A stretch of DNA of 64,000 nucleotides from Heloderma charlesbogerti (lineage: Eukaryota > Chordata > Lepidosauria > Squamata > Helodermatidae): the NCBI GenBank assembly GCA_026122225.1, contig JANEZZ010001899.1, forward strand, positions 225,747 to 289,746, written 5' to 3'. The notes beneath the pieces are model-generated. The model saw only the letters and a list, made by a program, of their open reading frames with translations. It searched no databases and was not told the DNA's origin. The position numbers were made by a program, and so were the translations under genes. Of this stretch, positions 33,501 to 45,960 are shown one piece after another. The stretch's first letter is position 1; each line of letters opens with the position of its first letter.

Positions 33501-33716
33501 GGCTCATCTTCCGGCGTCATCTCTTTTAGCCTTGTGATATGTTCCATGGGGTTTTCTTGGCAAGAATACTGGAGTGGGTTGCCATTTCCTTCTCCAGTGG
33601 ACCACATTTTGTCAGAACTCTCTGCCATGACCTGTCCGTCTTGGGTAGCCCTGCACGGCATAGCTTATGGCTTCACTGAGTTACGCATGCCCCTTCACCA
33701 CCACAAGGCAGTGTTT
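30514..33716 (-). mobile_element. Near full-length BovB LINE copy 2, inactive
   Basis: About 3.2 kb in minus orientation. The 5' region (33360-33716) is followed by an apurinic-type endonuclease (MARLNIDILGISKLKWTGMG; VIQVYAPTTEAEE; FIIGDWNAKVGSQ). The reverse transcriptase follows in broken frames at 31422-32246 and 30897-31409, with FCFIDYAKAFDCVDHNKLW, SPCLFNLYAEYIMRNAGLD and RYADDTTLMAES. The 3' end is the (GTT)n-flanked GTTCAGTCGTTCAGTCGTGT tail. It is the most complete BovB here, but frameshifts separate the domains. Confidence 0.9.
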
Positions 33717-33744
33717 TGTTTGTCACTTTCCATTATCCAGCAAT

Positions 33745-33945
33745 CGGAAGGGCTGTAACTCAGTGGTAGAGCACATGCTTGGTAGGCGGAAGGTCCCAGG
33801 TTCAATCCCCAGCATCTCCAGGTAGGGCTAGGAGAGAATCCTGCCTGAAACCCTGGACAGCCGCTGCTGCCAGTCAGTGTCAACAATACTGTGCTAGATG
33901 GTCCCAGGGTCTGACGCAGTACAAGACAGCTTCCTATGTTCCTCA
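33745..33945 (+). mobile_element. tRNA-derived SINE
   Basis: The A-box-like start (GGCTGTAACTCAGTGGTAGA) and B box (GGTTCAATCCCC) are intact in a tRNA-like head. The body reads CTGTGCTAGATGGTCCCAGG and ends CAGCTTCCTATGTTCC. The tRNA-like head is part of the SINE, not a tRNA gene. Confidence 0.82.
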
Positions 33946-34625
33946 GAACAGAAAGCTTTAATAAAAAAATTGGAGTTTGGGGTTTGTTTTTTAAGTGGAG
34001 GGGAGATAAATACTGCTCATGTATGCAATCCTATGTATATGCCTGCTGAGAAGTCCCATTATGTTTAATTATGCCTACCCTCAGGAAAGTGTGCAAAGGA
34101 TTCCAGCACAAGTTACTTTTGCAGGGAAGTTCGCACCTTGATGTTCTGCCTATTTACTCAGAAATAAGTCCTGAGTTGTGAGCATGGTACTGCAGGCTTA
34201 ATACAGTGCCTACCCAATTCTGTCTAATGAATTGACTACTCGTTCAGCTCAGTCCTATGCATGTTTTGTCATTTGTGGGTTTGGGGTTTTATTTGCACGA
34301 TCTCTAGCTTCAGTTGTGACAGAAGGGTACTTAGTGCATGCTCAGAGTTTCTCCATAACTGAGCCCTAGTTTTGAAAACAGACTCAGTGGCTGAATCCTG
34401 GTGAAGTCTTGGCACAAATGAAGTTATGGGGAGGAAGATACAATGAGAGCTTGTGCATAACAAGGAGGAGTTAGAGAGGAGTTGCACAAAACAATACATC
34501 TGTTTTTATGAAGAGTTGCTGGAGGATGGTAGGATGAGGAGAGATGGTTGCATGGAGGGTAATGGAATTGGTAGGGTGCTCAGTGGTGAAAGAAAAACAT
34601 TCTTCACATGCTCAGAGGCACTCTC

Positions 34626-34783
34626 TATTTAAAAACATAAGAAGAGCCATGCTGCATCAGACCAAGGTCTATCTAATCCAGCATTCTGTTCACACAGTGG
34701 CCAACCAAATGCTTATTGGAAACCCACAAGCAGGACATGAGTGCAATACCACCTTCCCACCCATGATCCCCTGCTGCTAACAC
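34626..34783. mobile_element. SINE-like repeat
   Basis: AAAAACATAAGAAGAGCCAT, CATCAGACCAAGGTCTATCT and CACACAGTGGCCAACCAAAT. It is related to the 3' portions of the tRNA SINEs in the window. Orientation and exact limits are uncertain. Confidence 0.5.
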
Positions 34784-35674
34784 AGTTGTTCAGTCATTCA
34801 GTCATGTCTGACTCTTTGTGACCCCATGGACCATAGCACGCCAGGCCTTCCTGTCCTGCGCTTTCTCCCGGAGCGTGCTCATGTTCATATTCATTGCATC
34901 GGTGATGCTATCTAGCCATCTCATCCTCTGCCGTCCCCTTCTCCTTTTGCCTTCAGTCTTTCCCAGCATCAGGGTCTTTTCCAGAGAGTTTCCTCTTCAC
35001 ATTAGGTGGCCAAAATATTTGAGCTTCAGCTTCAGTATCTGTCCTTACAATGAGCACTCAGGGTTGATTTCCTTTAGTATGGACTGATTTGACCTCCTTG
35101 CAGTCCAGGGGACTCGTAAGAGTCTTCTCCAGCACCACAGTTTGAAAGCATCAATTCTTTGGCGCTCAGCCTTCCTTATAGTCCAGCTCTCACAGCCATA
35201 CGTTGCTACTGGGAAAACCATAGCTTTGATTATACAAATCTTTCTCGGCAAGGTGATGTCTCTGCTTCTTACTATGCTGTCTAGGTTTGCCATAGCTTTC
35301 CTCCCAAGGAGCAAGCGTCTTTTAATTTCATGGCTACAGTCATCATCTGCGGTGATCTTGGAGCCCAAGAAAATAAAATCTGTCACTGCTTCCATTTCTT
35401 CCCCTTCCATATGCCAGGAAGTGATGGGGCCAGATGCCATGATCTTTGTTTTTTTAATGTTGTGTTTCAAACCAGCTTTTGCACTCTCCTCTTTCACCCT
35501 CAACAAGAGGCTCTTTAGATCCTCTTTGCTTTCTGCCATTAGGGTGATATCATCTGCGTATCTGAGGTTGTTGATAATTCTCCCAGCAATCTTAATTCCG
35601 AACTGTGAGTCATCCAGCCCAGCGTTTCTCATGATGTACTCTGCATATAAGTTAAATAAGCAGGGTGACAATAT
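34784..35674 (-). mobile_element. BovB LINE copy 3, 3' half
   Basis: Minus-strand BovB with a fairly open frame: SPCLFNLYAEYIMRNAGLD, RYADDITLMAESKEDLKS, TDFIFLGSKITADDDCSH, down to the 3' tail GTTGTTCAGTCATTCAGTCA. It stops at the palindromic element at 35675. BovB resumes at 36782 after a gap of about 315 bp relative to copy 2. Confidence 0.87.
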
Positions 35675-36542
35675 TAGGGATGGGTGAAAGTCCCTTACCT
35701 GTTCTTGAAGCTTGCTTCGCGGTGGGGGGGAGGCACTTCGGTTCTCCCCCCGAAGTTCAGGCAAGGGGGGGGAGGCACCCCGCCTCGCCTGGCCGAAATT
35801 CAGGCTGGGGGGGAGGCGCCCCATCCCTCGCCAGCGAAATTCAGGCCAGGTAGAAGCACCCCGTCTACCTGGCCGCGAAAAAAAAAGTAAAAAAAAAAAC
35901 ACCCCCCGTGATAGGCTACATGACGATTTACGTAGCCTATCATGGCTAGATTTCCAAAGTCAGCCATGATAGGCTACGTAAATCGTCATGTAGCCTATCA
36001 CGGGTGTCTTTGAAAAAAAAAAAAAAAAGCACGTACGCAAATGGCGGCCCCCATAGGGCGCCGCCATTTGCATTCCTTATTTGGTCCCTGTAGTCTATGT
36101 AAAGATTTACATAGACTACGGCGAAAATAAGGGCAACGCCATTTGCGTTGCCCTTATTTTCGCCGTAGTCTACATAAATCTTTACGTAGACTACCGGTAC
36201 CAAATAAGGAACGCAAATGGCGGCGCCCCATGGGCACCTCCATTTGCGTACGCACTTTTTTTTTTTTCCAAAGTCACCCGTGATAGGCTACGTAATGATT
36301 TATGTAGCCTATCACGGCTGACTTTGGAAATCTAGACGTGATAGTCTGCGTAAATCGTTACGTAGCCTATCACTTTTTATTTCGCGGCCGGGGAGACGGG
36401 GCGCTTCTCCCCGGCCTGAATTTTGGGCGGTCGAGGCGGGGCGCCTCCCCCCCGGCCTGAATTTCGGGGAGAGAAGCAAAGCCCCTCCCCCCCACCGTGA
36501 AGCAAGCTGTGGGACAAGGTAAGTCCCTTTCATACATCCCTA
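35675..36542. mobile_element. Palindromic element with L termini at both ends, in BovB copy 3
   Basis: Starts TAGGGATGGGTGAAAGTCCC and ends GTCCCTTTCATACATCCCTA. Both ends are L-type with GC-rich subterminal tandem repeats. The interior has palindromes on GTGATAGGCTACATGACGAT and GTAGTCTATGTAAAGATTTA. Confidence 0.8.
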
Positions 36543-36781
36543 TTTTTTTAATTGAAAATGTCAGCGGCAGCAACCGGTCGGAAGACCGGCCGCCACAGCC
36601 CCCACCGCCGAACCACCACCAGAGCCGCTGCCGGAGCCGCCACTGCCAGGAAGATCCGCCCCAGGTAAGTCTCATCCCGGGGGGGCGGGGGGGCAGATCA
36701 TTCTGCCACCAATTTCTGGGGGCCGAATGCGCTGGCATTCGGCCTCCCCAAGATCCGTGGCAGAATTCTCTGACATCCCTA
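36543..36781 (+). mobile_element. Palindromic element, R half only
   Basis: An exon-like module (GAAAATGTCAGCGGCAGCAA to CCAGGTAAGT; AGGTAAGT at 36663-36670), the R subterminal hairpin, and the end TTCTCTGACATCCCTA. It directly abuts the preceding L-type end. BovB sequence resumes at 36782. Confidence 0.78.
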
Positions 36782-36988
36782 CATACTCCTGAAGCCTAGC
36801 TTGTAGGATTTTGAGCATAACCTTGCTGGCATGTGAAATGAGCACAATTGTGCGGTAGTTTGAACACTCTTTGGCATTGCCCTTCTTTGGAATTGGAATG
36901 TAAACTGACCTTTTCCAGTCTTGTGGCCACTGTTGAGTGTTCCAAATTTGTTGGCATATTGAGTGCAGCACTTTAACAGCATCATTTG
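36782..36988 (-). mobile_element. BovB LINE copy 3, upstream fragment
   Basis: CTGAAGCCTAGCTTGTAGGA through AACAGCATCATTTG, matching BovB reverse transcriptase sequence (WPQDWKRSVYIPIPKKGNA). It is the other side of the interrupted copy at 34784-35674. Confidence 0.82.
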
Positions 36989-37800
36989 TGTAAATAAATT
37001 CTAGTAATTCTAAATTAGAATGCATATATATCCTTCAAAAACTTTGCAGGTTTCTTGCCTGGGGGACACCTCTAATGACCTGTACATTTTCTTACAAATT
37101 TACCCAAAAACTATTGGAGAGGGTGTGAATGGAAGGGAAAGCAAATCACTCTCTCCCCCAAACTGGAGAACTCCCCTTCCACATGAACTGCTGCACCCAT
37201 CCTTCTGAAACTTTGCTAGTTTCTTAGTTAGGGACAACTGTAAGCTGTGTATAATTTTCAGAACAATGGACCAAAAGGAACATAGGTAGGTAAGTATGTC
37301 CTCTTTTGGAGACCTCAAAATGTCAAGGCCACCTTGCACAAAAACCCTTGGGGCTAGCATTCTGAAATTTGGCAGACATGATCTCCTCTGATGGGGCAAT
37401 GAATCCTGAAACTTTTATCCAATTCTTCCAAGGAGTAAAAAATGTTATTGGCAGTTCCCTTTAAAAGAAAATATAAACCCTGCACCTATTTTTCTGACAT
37501 TGGGCAGGGGTAATCCCCTTCTAGGGGGCTACTATGCCTGAAATTATCCAGTTCTGACCAAGAGAAAAAGTTACAGTTTTTTTTTCTAATTTCCCATGGT
37601 AGTCAACAGGAAGCATGCAGATTCATTTTTCCAAACCTTGACTCAGGTTTGGTGCTGAGCTGAAGTGGTCGGACTACAAATTGGCCAGAGTAGAAGTCGG
37701 ATGGTTTCCAAAATGCTGAATCAGGGTCTGAGTTGAAGTGGGGGGGGGTCAGTGCACACTTCTTATGTCTATAGACTCATGCAAGCACACTGCATGCACA

Positions 37801-37872
37801 CCACACACACACACACACACACACACATATTAGACATGCGCTTAGACTCGTGTGTGTGTGTGTGTGTGTGTG
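37801..37872. repeat. (CA)n and (GT)n microsatellites, close inverted pair
   Basis: A CA run at about 37801-37827 is followed 22 bases later by a GT run at 37850-37872. The two are complementary and could pair. The surrounding 36990-38090 shows no gene that I can see. Confidence 0.85.
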
Positions 37873-38089
37873 TTTATGTATATGTATATGCACAAAGGGC
37901 CTGTGCCCAAGATCTTTTAAGACTAGCAACACCCCTGGTGCAGACATATCAGCTGCAAAAATTTCTTTCACAATTATGTGTGGAAGAAAGGCTACAAAAA
38001 GCCATCAATTTCACATCGATAGTTTTAATATTAGAGCAGGTTTCACTGGCCCAGTGACACCAGAAATCCAGTAACGTCAGTTCATATTA

Positions 38090-39850
38090 GACTTGTGCAT
38101 TTGTTTTGCATGAAAAAGAGAGGTATCCTAGTGCTGGATAGTATGGGTGCTTGGGAATCAACATTACAGACATAAGAGGCCAAAACATTTTAAAAGAAAT
38201 TGAAAAGAGAAGGGGCCAAAATGCAAGCCTGTCTTTGACACCCTTTGTAGCAGAGATTGGATGAGAAACTTGTCCCTGCTGCCCACATCTGTGTTGACTA
38301 GAAGTCTGATTATACAAACATTCAATGAGAAACAGGAGAGGGCTGTCCACAGAACTTCTTTGTAATTTAAACCATAACTCCCTCAAGACCAAATCAAAGG
38401 CAGACGTAAGATCAATAGGAATGTATGAAATTGCCCTTACCTGTCTCCGCTGGGTTCTGCTGGGGGGGGGGAGGTGCTCTGTCCCTCCCCCCGAAATCCT
38501 TGCTGGCCGGCTCCACTCCGCGGGCATTCCGCGGAGGTGCCGGCTGGCTCCGCCAGTAGCCAGACGTCCGGCCGCTGGCTAGCAGGGACGCAAATGGCGG
38601 CGGCTGTAGCCACCGCTCTTTGCGTCCCTGTAGTCAGCCATGATAGGTTACATAAATCTTTATGTAGGCTATCACGTCTGACTTTAAAAAAAAATAATAA
38701 AAATGCGCGTATGCAAATGGCGGTGGCTACGGCCGCCACCATTTGCGTTTCTTATTTTGGCCCATCTACGCTATTTGCATTCCCCTTATTTTCACCATCT
38801 TAGTCCACGTAAATATTTACGTAGACTAAGATGGGCCAAAATAAGGAACACAAATGGCGGCGGCCGTAGCCACCGCCATTTGCGTATGTGCGTTGTTGTT
38901 TTTTTTAAAGTCAGACATGATAGGCTACGTAAAGATTTACATAGCCTATCACGTGTTTTTTTTAACCTAGCCATGATAGGCTACATAAATCTTTATGTAG
39001 CCTATCACGTCTTTTTTTTTTTTAACACTGGAAATGGCGGCGGCTGCAGCAGCCGGTCGGAAGACCGGCCGCCACAGCCGCCGCTGCCGCAGCCACTGCC
39101 GGAGCCACCACCGGAGCCGCCACCGCCTGGAAGATCCACCCCAGGTAAATCTCGTCCCGGGGGGATCCGCAGGGAGGCAGGGGGGCAGGCCGTTCCAACA
39201 CGGAGTTTGGGGGGCCGAACGCACTGGCATTCAGCCTCACCAAGATCCGTGGCGGAATTCTCTGCCATCCCTAAAGATCAATAAAAGCAGTGAAAAGCTT
39301 CCCACCAGGAACTGAGGTATATTTCTTTGCCAAGTGAGCTAACACTCCAAAGTTGAACCGCTGGCTTTACACCCAGTCTGTTCCTCACCTATTATACTAT
39401 TATCCTCCATCCAAGTTAATAGCTTACACTTTAGATATCTCACATAGAGTTTACCAATAACTGAGGGGAGACTAATGGGATGGTAGTTACCTGGATTCAT
39501 CATGTCACCTTTCTTGAAAATAGGAACTATAAATGCTTTACTCCAAATACTGGGGACCTTTCCGGAGTTATTAATAAAAGTAAATAAAGCTGAAAGTAAA
39601 GGAGCCCACTATTCTGATTTAGGTTGTAAATGATAGGGGGGATAGAATCTGAGCCAGGAACTGTACCATGTTTAAGTTCAGGAATCAAATCAATAATTTC
39701 ATTAGGACTTACAGATTGCCATTCTGGAGTGTCAGAAGACAGTTAGAAACTATGGGCTTTTTAAGAGAGCTTTGATATTGCGATTGCAATTCCTCCTTCA
39801 TGGAGGTCTGCGGGCTCTTTACATGATGCCATGACCTTGCCATGACCTTC
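38090..39850 (-). mobile_element. Unassigned non-LTR retrotransposon fragment, split
   Basis: The minus strand reads DLTSAFDLVLRELWFKLQRS and QGQVSHPISATKGVKDRLAF, which resembles reverse transcriptase block A and its neighbourhood in a clade other than BovB and L2. Upstream parts lie right of the insert (about 39300-39850). A palindromic element interrupts it at 38416-39273. The clade is not assigned. Confidence 0.5.
38416..39273 (+). mobile_element. Palindromic hAT-like element with perfect duplication
   Basis: An 858-bp element from TAGGAATGTATGAAATTGCC (L) to TTCTCTGCCATCCCTA (R). A perfect duplication AAGATCAA lies at 38408-38415 and 39274-39281. It has the exon-like module (GAAATGGCGGCGGCTGCAGC onward, then CCAGGTAAAT) and a palindromic core around 38720-38900. 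Confidence 0.92.
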
Positions 39851-40135
39851 CTGCACTAAATGCCCCTTTTTCTGTTTTTAAGTAGATCACAGATAATAAG
39901 CTATCAAATTGCCCCATTGTGTTCTGCTTCAGTTTCCTCCATGGAAACAGTAAAAGCGGCAAGAAGAGGAGCGAGATCAGTGAAAGAAAATGGAAAAGTC
40001 AGATATGGGAGAAGGAGGGGGGAGGGGAGGGGGGAAAGGAAGTGGATGAAAAAGGGAGTCAGTTGTCATCCTGCATTTAAAACGGAAGCAGAAAGCCCCA
40101 TTTTAAATGCAGGCATTTAGGCTGGTGTAAAAACA

Positions 40136-42300
40136 AGACCTGGAGCTGACTGTGGCTCAGATCATGAGCTGCTTCTTGCAAAATTTCGGCTTAAATTGAA
40201 GAACGTCGGGAAAACCACTAAACCGTTCAGGTATGACCTAAATCATATCCCTGATGAATATACAGTGGAGGTGAGGAATAGATTTCAGGGATTAGACCTG
40301 ATAGACAGAGTGCCTGAGGAACTATGGACGGAGGTCCGTAACATTGTTCAGGAGGCAGCAACGAAATCCATCCCAAAGAAAAAGAAATGCAAGAAAGCAA
40401 AGTGGCTGTCTGATGAGGCTTTACAAGTAGCTGAGGAAAGAAGGGAAGCGAAAAGCAAGGGAGAAAGGGGAAGATATACCCAACTGAATGCAGAGTTCCA
40501 GAGAATAGCAAGGAGAGACAAGAAGGCCTTCTTAAATGAACAATGCAAAGAAATCGAGGAAAACAACAGAATGGGAAAGACTAGAGATCTCTTCAAGAAA
40601 ATTGGAGATCTCAAGGGAACGTTTTGTGCAAAGACGGGCATGATAAAGGACAAAGAAGGCAGGGACCTAACAGAAGCAGATGAGATTAAGAAGAGGTGGC
40701 AAGAATACACAGAAGAACTATACAGGAAAGATCTGAATGTCCCTGATAGCCATGATAGTGCGGTCACTGAACTTGAGCCGGACATCCTCGAGAGTGAAGT
40801 CAAGTGGGCCTTAGGAAGCATTAGTAACAACAAAGGTAGCGGAGATGACAGTATTCCAGCCGAGCTATTTAAAATCCTAAAAGATGATGCTGTTAAAGTG
40901 CTGCATTCAATATGTCAGCAAATCTGGAACACTCAACAGTGGCCACAAGACTGGAAAAGGTCAGTTTACATTCCAATTCCAAAGAAGGGCAACGCCAAAG
41001 TGTGTTCAAACTACCGCACAATTGCGCTCATTTCACATGCCAGCAAGGTGATGCTCAAAATCCTACAAGCTAGGCTTCAGCAGTATGCGAACCGAGAACT
41101 ACCGGAAGTACAAGCTGGGTTTCGAAGAGGCAGAGGAACTAGAGATCAAATCGCCAACATTCGCTGCATCATGGAGAAAGCAAGAGAATTCCAGAAAAAC
41201 GTCTATTTCTGCTTCATTGACTACGCTAAAGCCTTTGATTGTGTGGATCACAACAAACTGTGGCAAATTCTTAAAGTGATGGGAGTACCAGACCACCTTA
41301 CCTGTCTCCTGAGAAACCTGTACGAGGGTCAAGAAGCAACAGTAAGAACCAGACATGGAACAACCGATTGGTTCAAAATTGGGAAAGGAGTACGACAAGG
41401 CTGCATATTGTCACCCTGCTTATTTAACTTATATGCAGAGTACATCATGAGAAATGCCGGGTTGGATGAATCAGAGGTCGGAATTAAGATTGCTGGGAGA
41501 ATTATCAACAACCTCCGATATGCAGACGATACCACCCTAATGGCAGAAAGCGAAGAGGATCTAAAGAGCCTCTTGTTGAGGGTGAAAGAGGAGAGTGCAA
41601 AAGCTGGTTTGAAACTCAACATTAAAAAAACGAAGATCATGGCATCTGGCCCCATCACTTCCTGGCATATAGAAGGGGAAGAAATGGAAGCAGTGACAGA
41701 TTTTACTTTCTTGGGCTCCAAGATCACCGCAGACGGTGACTGTAGCCATGAAATTAAAAGACGCTTGCTCCTTGGGAGGAAAGCTATGGCAAACCTAGAC
41801 AGCATAGTAAGAAGCAGAGACATCACCTTGCCGACAAAGGTCCGTCTAATCAAAGCTATGGTTTTCCCAGTAGTAATGTATGGCTGTGAGAGCTGGACTA
41901 TAAGGAAGGCTGAGCGCCGAAGAATTGATGCTTTCGAACTGTGGTGCTGGAGAAGACTCTTACGAGTCCCCTGGACTGCAAGGAGGTCCAATCAGTCCAT
42001 CCTAAAGGAAATCAACCCTGACTGCTCACTGGAAGGACAAATACTGAAGCTGAAGCTCCAATATTTTGGCCACCTAATGCGAAGAGAAAACTCCCTGGAA
42101 AAGACCCTGATGCTGGGAAAGACTGAAGGCAAAAGGAGAAGGGGACGGCAGAGGATGAGATGGCTAGATAGCATCACGGATGCAATGAATATGAACTTGA
42201 GCACGCTCCGGGAGAGAGTGCAGGACAGGAAGGCCTGGCGTGCTATGGTCCATGGGGTCACGAAGAGTCGGACACGACTGAACGACTGAACAACAACAAC
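40136..42300 (+). mobile_element. BovB LINE copy 4, reverse transcriptase frame intact
   Basis: A 5'-truncated BovB with one open frame of 697 codons (40196-42289) and no stop. Residues about 340-348 read IDYAKAFDC, about 400-410 read RQGCILSPCLF, and about 441-446 read RYADDT, the catalytic YxDD box. The C-terminus is the BovB ending GVTKSRTRLND. The endonuclease domain is missing, so the copy could not insert by itself. The intact frame and clean (AAC)n tail suggest the youngest BovB in the window. It splits older repeat sequence. Confidence 0.93.
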
Positions 42301-42301
42301 A

Positions 42302-43269
42302 AAAAATGCCCTACATGAAGAGAATTTGTCAGGATCCTGACGAACTGCAGAAAAATGTCTTTCCCATTCACAATTGGAAATACAGTAGGCAGGATGTTCT
42401 TGGTGTTGCAACAGGGCCCCTATAACAAGTTGCCAAAATAATTTGCTATCTCTCTTAGTTTTGTGTAGCACATATTAGTAGGTTCCATTTCTCTCTCTCT
42501 TTAGCTCTTTTCTTTTGATTAATAAGGGCTTTATATTCTGGTTTCAATTTATACTACTCTTTGGGTAAACATTTAGCTCTTTAATTCTGGTACATAGTGT
42601 AAACCTGAGTAATCTGATTCTTAAATAGCATAGAGTCATGGTCAAACCACCTTCCGTTCTGTAATATTTATCACCAATCAAGGAACTATCTACCCCTAAA
42701 GTCACTAAAGGGGCCATGTCTCTTCCAGTCCTTCATAGTCTCCATCTAGATCACGCCCTCAGCAGAAGAAAAAGGGAAAGATGACATACTAACAGCATAC
42801 AGCCCTTAAAAAAGAAAGGCTTTAAAATATGTTAAAATTTGTAAAAATAGGTTTAAAAAACAATGACATTAAAACAACAACATAATAAAATTCCTTTCAA
42901 ACAAACAACCAAGCAAACAAAAAGGATAAGTCAGTGATCTTTCTGCTATGAGATTGTTTTTGTGAGCATCTAAGAACTAAAAAAAGGATATTTTGGCTTT
43001 ATTTGCTTTAAAACTATAAAAACACATAAATATAATTCTAACTAAAAAAAAAGTATAATATGTTAAAAACATATTTCAAAGTAGGTTTGAAGTAGTAGTC
43101 CCTGTATAGTGGCTCTACCAGTCCGCAATAACATATCGCAGAGTAACTCTAACATCCAGTTTGCTAGAACAGAACATTGGTGACACCAAGTCCCATGGAA
43201 TGTCCTTCAGATGTTTCACAATGTCATGTGTATGTTCCAGTGTAATGGAGGGACTGCTTGTATTGGAGG
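42302..43269. other. AT-rich stretch without recognised gene
   Basis: Sequence right of BovB copy 4, probably the other flank of the older repeat that BovB copy 4 entered. No exon, palindromic element or RNA gene is apparent. Confidence 0.5.
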
Positions 43270-43771
43270 TAGAGATGTATGAATCCCACTCACCCGTCCA
43301 TTCCGGGGCATCGGTGGTGGTGGGGAGGCGCTCCCTCCCTCCCCCCGGAATCCTCCTCGGCCGGCTGGGGCCTGCTGGAGCCAGAATTCTGGCCGTGGCT
43401 GGGCTGCTGCAGCTGCAAATGGCAGCCACTATGCCGGCTGCCAATTGCGTGGCTGCCAAGCTGTGATAGGCTACGTAAGCATTTATGTAGTCTATCATGG
43501 CAAAAGGAAGCCACGCAAATGGCGGCCACTACGACGGCCACCATTTGCGGCCACAGCAACCTGGCAGTGGCCGGGAGACCAGCCAGAGCCACCACCGCAT
43601 CCACCGCCACATCCGTTGCTGCCGCCAGAGCTGCCGCCGCCGCATCCACCACCAGGTAAGCTCGGTTCTGGGGGGATTCTGCAGGGTGACGGGGTGGGGA
43701 GGGCATTCCGCCACAGATTCTAAAGAATCCAGCCTCACTGGAGTCCGTGGTGGAATTCTCTGACATCCCTA
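43270..43771 (+). mobile_element. Palindromic hAT-like element
   Basis: A 502-bp element from TAGAGATGTATGAATCCCAC (L) to TTCTCTGACATCCCTA (R). It is flanked by ATTGGAGG (43262-43269) and ATTGGAGA (43772-43779), 7 of 8 matching. It has a single main palindrome (GATAGGCTACGTAAGCATTT and partner) and CAAATGGCGGCC with its mirror. Confidence 0.9.
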
Positions 43772-44154
43772 ATTGGAGAAGCCTCCTGATGTAGCTAGCC
43801 TCCTGTGCAAGTTCAACTGTGACACCAAGTACAATGCTAAGTGTCCACTTAGCATCACACTCGCTGTGTAGCTGAGGCGCTGCCCCTGGCAGCCCCACCT
43901 TAAATACCTGGTGGGCAGGGACAGAGACAAACACAGGCTCAGACTTCACAGGTGCAGCGGACTCTGGCCATTCCTTCCTCACAGACTCTTCCCAAGCTCC
44001 TTGCCCCCCATCTCCTTGAAACTGTAGCATTTCTCCAAGCTCTCCTTGTAAGGACAGGGGCAAGGAAGAGGAGGACGTGTCATTCTGTGACTAACATCTC
44101 TCTTTTCCAAACAGGGAATAACTTTTCCAGGGCTCTCCTTTGTATAATTCGAAA

Positions 44155-44420
44155 ATGACAAAGTTGGAAGGGAGCTTGAAGATCATCTAGTCCAACCCCC
44201 TAGCCAATCTAGCCTCTCCAGTGCCAGATACAGCTAGAGCATTCCTGCTATACAGACCTCCAGCCCCTACTCAAAAACCTCCAAGAAAGGAGATCCCACC
44301 TCCTTCCAACGTAGCCTGTCCCACTACTCAGCAGCTCTGTAAGGAAGGTTCCCTTCTCCAAGCACCAGCTGGAGTTCCCACTCTCACCAGAACAGCACTC
44401 ATCCTTTGTGATCTCAGGAT
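44155..44420 (-). mobile_element. CR1 LINE 3' fragment
   Basis: GTTGGAAGGGAGCTTGAAGA, TCATCTAGTCCAACCCCCTA and GGAGATCCCACCTCCTTCCA. This is the reverse complement of the well-known CR1 3' region. No coding part is retained. Confidence 0.75.
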
Positions 44421-45448
44421 ACCTGTTTTGCATCTTTGACATGCATGGGCAGTTGTGTTCTGATTGTTCTGCTAACTCTGATGCCTTATCAGGCTTTGAA
44501 ATGGAGAGGAAGCCTCAAGTGAACCAATTACAACTTGTATCCTGCTTCTGACACACACAAAGGCCAACCAAGGACCAAGTAGACTTAAAAATTCCTGGGG
44601 CCAATCTACATGGATGATTTAGTGTAAACCATTGCACTTCACAGTCACTTGTGACACAGGACATCGTTGCCAATACACAGCAACCCACAGCTTCCCTCTG
44701 AAAAAGGCACATTTTTGGAAAGTCAGTTCTAGTACATCTTTTCCCTTAAAAGTGCCCCCCTTGCTGTTCTGCTACAGTGTGCCCTGTCCCCCCAACACTG
44801 AATGCTCGGCATGCCTCTGTGATATGGCAATGACATGGTCAAGGGGTGAGGCTGCCCCTTCCCCCAACCCCCCCCCCCATTCCCTCTTTTTCCCCATTCA
44901 AATCAGGGCACTTTTGGACACGGGCTTCCTTTCCCACTTAGCACTATTTCATGCTGTTTCATCCTTTCACTATATCGCAGTAGTACTGTTTTCCCATTCC
45001 TGATATAAAGCCTAGCACAGTAACTGCTTTACCCATTCACAGAGCAGTAGCACGGTCTCAGTCACTTAGAATTGTGCAGTAGCTGCTTCACTCATTCACA
45101 GTATGAAGCCTTCTTTCCCCATTCATAATAGCACAGTATCTTTGAATCATTCATAATATCCCAATGGTGGATGAGAGGGGAGAGGTTTGGGGCAAACAAC
45201 AGGAATGAAAACTTCCCTGAGCAGAGGGGGGTGGACAGGGGTGGGGAACAAGCCTCTCTCATTCACTGAGCAACACCTACACATTGATGATGTTCAGTTC
45301 TCCTGGCTAGATGAAGCCCACCCAACACCAAAGTATGGCAGATTCAAGTGTGTGACATGGGAAACTGGGTCTTTAAGTAAAGTACACTCTGCTTTTCTTA
45401 CTTCATGCACTTCTGGTGGACCAAAACCAATTTCATGAAAATCCAGAT

Positions 45449-45960
45449 TAGGGATGGCGGAGAATTTTGCCATGGATTCCAGGGAGGCCAAATGCCAGCG
45501 CATTCGGCCACCTGGAATCTGTGGTGGAGCGAAGCCCCACACCCCACGAAATGCACGTGGAATGGAGCTTACCTGCTGTCATTTACTGGTGCTTTGCAAA
45601 TGGTGGCTGCGTCTGGGGCCGCCATTCGCCTCCCCATGAAAGCTGTGATAGGCTACGTAAGTATTTACATAGCCTATCACAGCTAACGCAGAGGCCGTGA
45701 TAGGCTATGTAAGTATTTACGTAGCTATCACGGCAAAAGGCAGGGATGCAAATGGTGGCAGCAACGGCGACTGCCATTTGCATCCCTGCACAGCCCAGCA
45801 GCAGCTGGATGTCACTGCAGGCAGCCCCAGCTGGCAGGTCCATGGAGTTGCCGTGGAGTGGAGCCGGCCAGTTAGGAGTTCAGGGGGAGGGACGGAGCAC
45901 CTCCCCCCCCCACCGTGGATGCCATGAAATGGAACGGTAAGTGACATTTGTACATCCCTA
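45449..45960 (-). mobile_element. Palindromic hAT-like element downstream of V2R gene C
   Basis: A 512-bp element from TAGGGATGGCGGAGAATTTT (R) to AGTGACATTTGTACATCCCTA (L). A perfect duplication ATCCAGAT lies at 45441-45448 and 45961-45968. Two TGATAGGCTACGTAAGTATT-type palindromes follow each other at about 45650-45735. Confidence 0.93.

Noticed and set aside
33745..33830. A tRNA gene (A box and B box present)
   Set aside because: The tRNA-like head continues into a SINE body with diverged relatives elsewhere in the window, and no clean cloverleaf end was seen.
40196..42289. The 697-codon frame as a host gene
   Set aside because: Its motifs and C-terminus are those of the BovB reverse transcriptase, and four decayed relatives lie in the same window.
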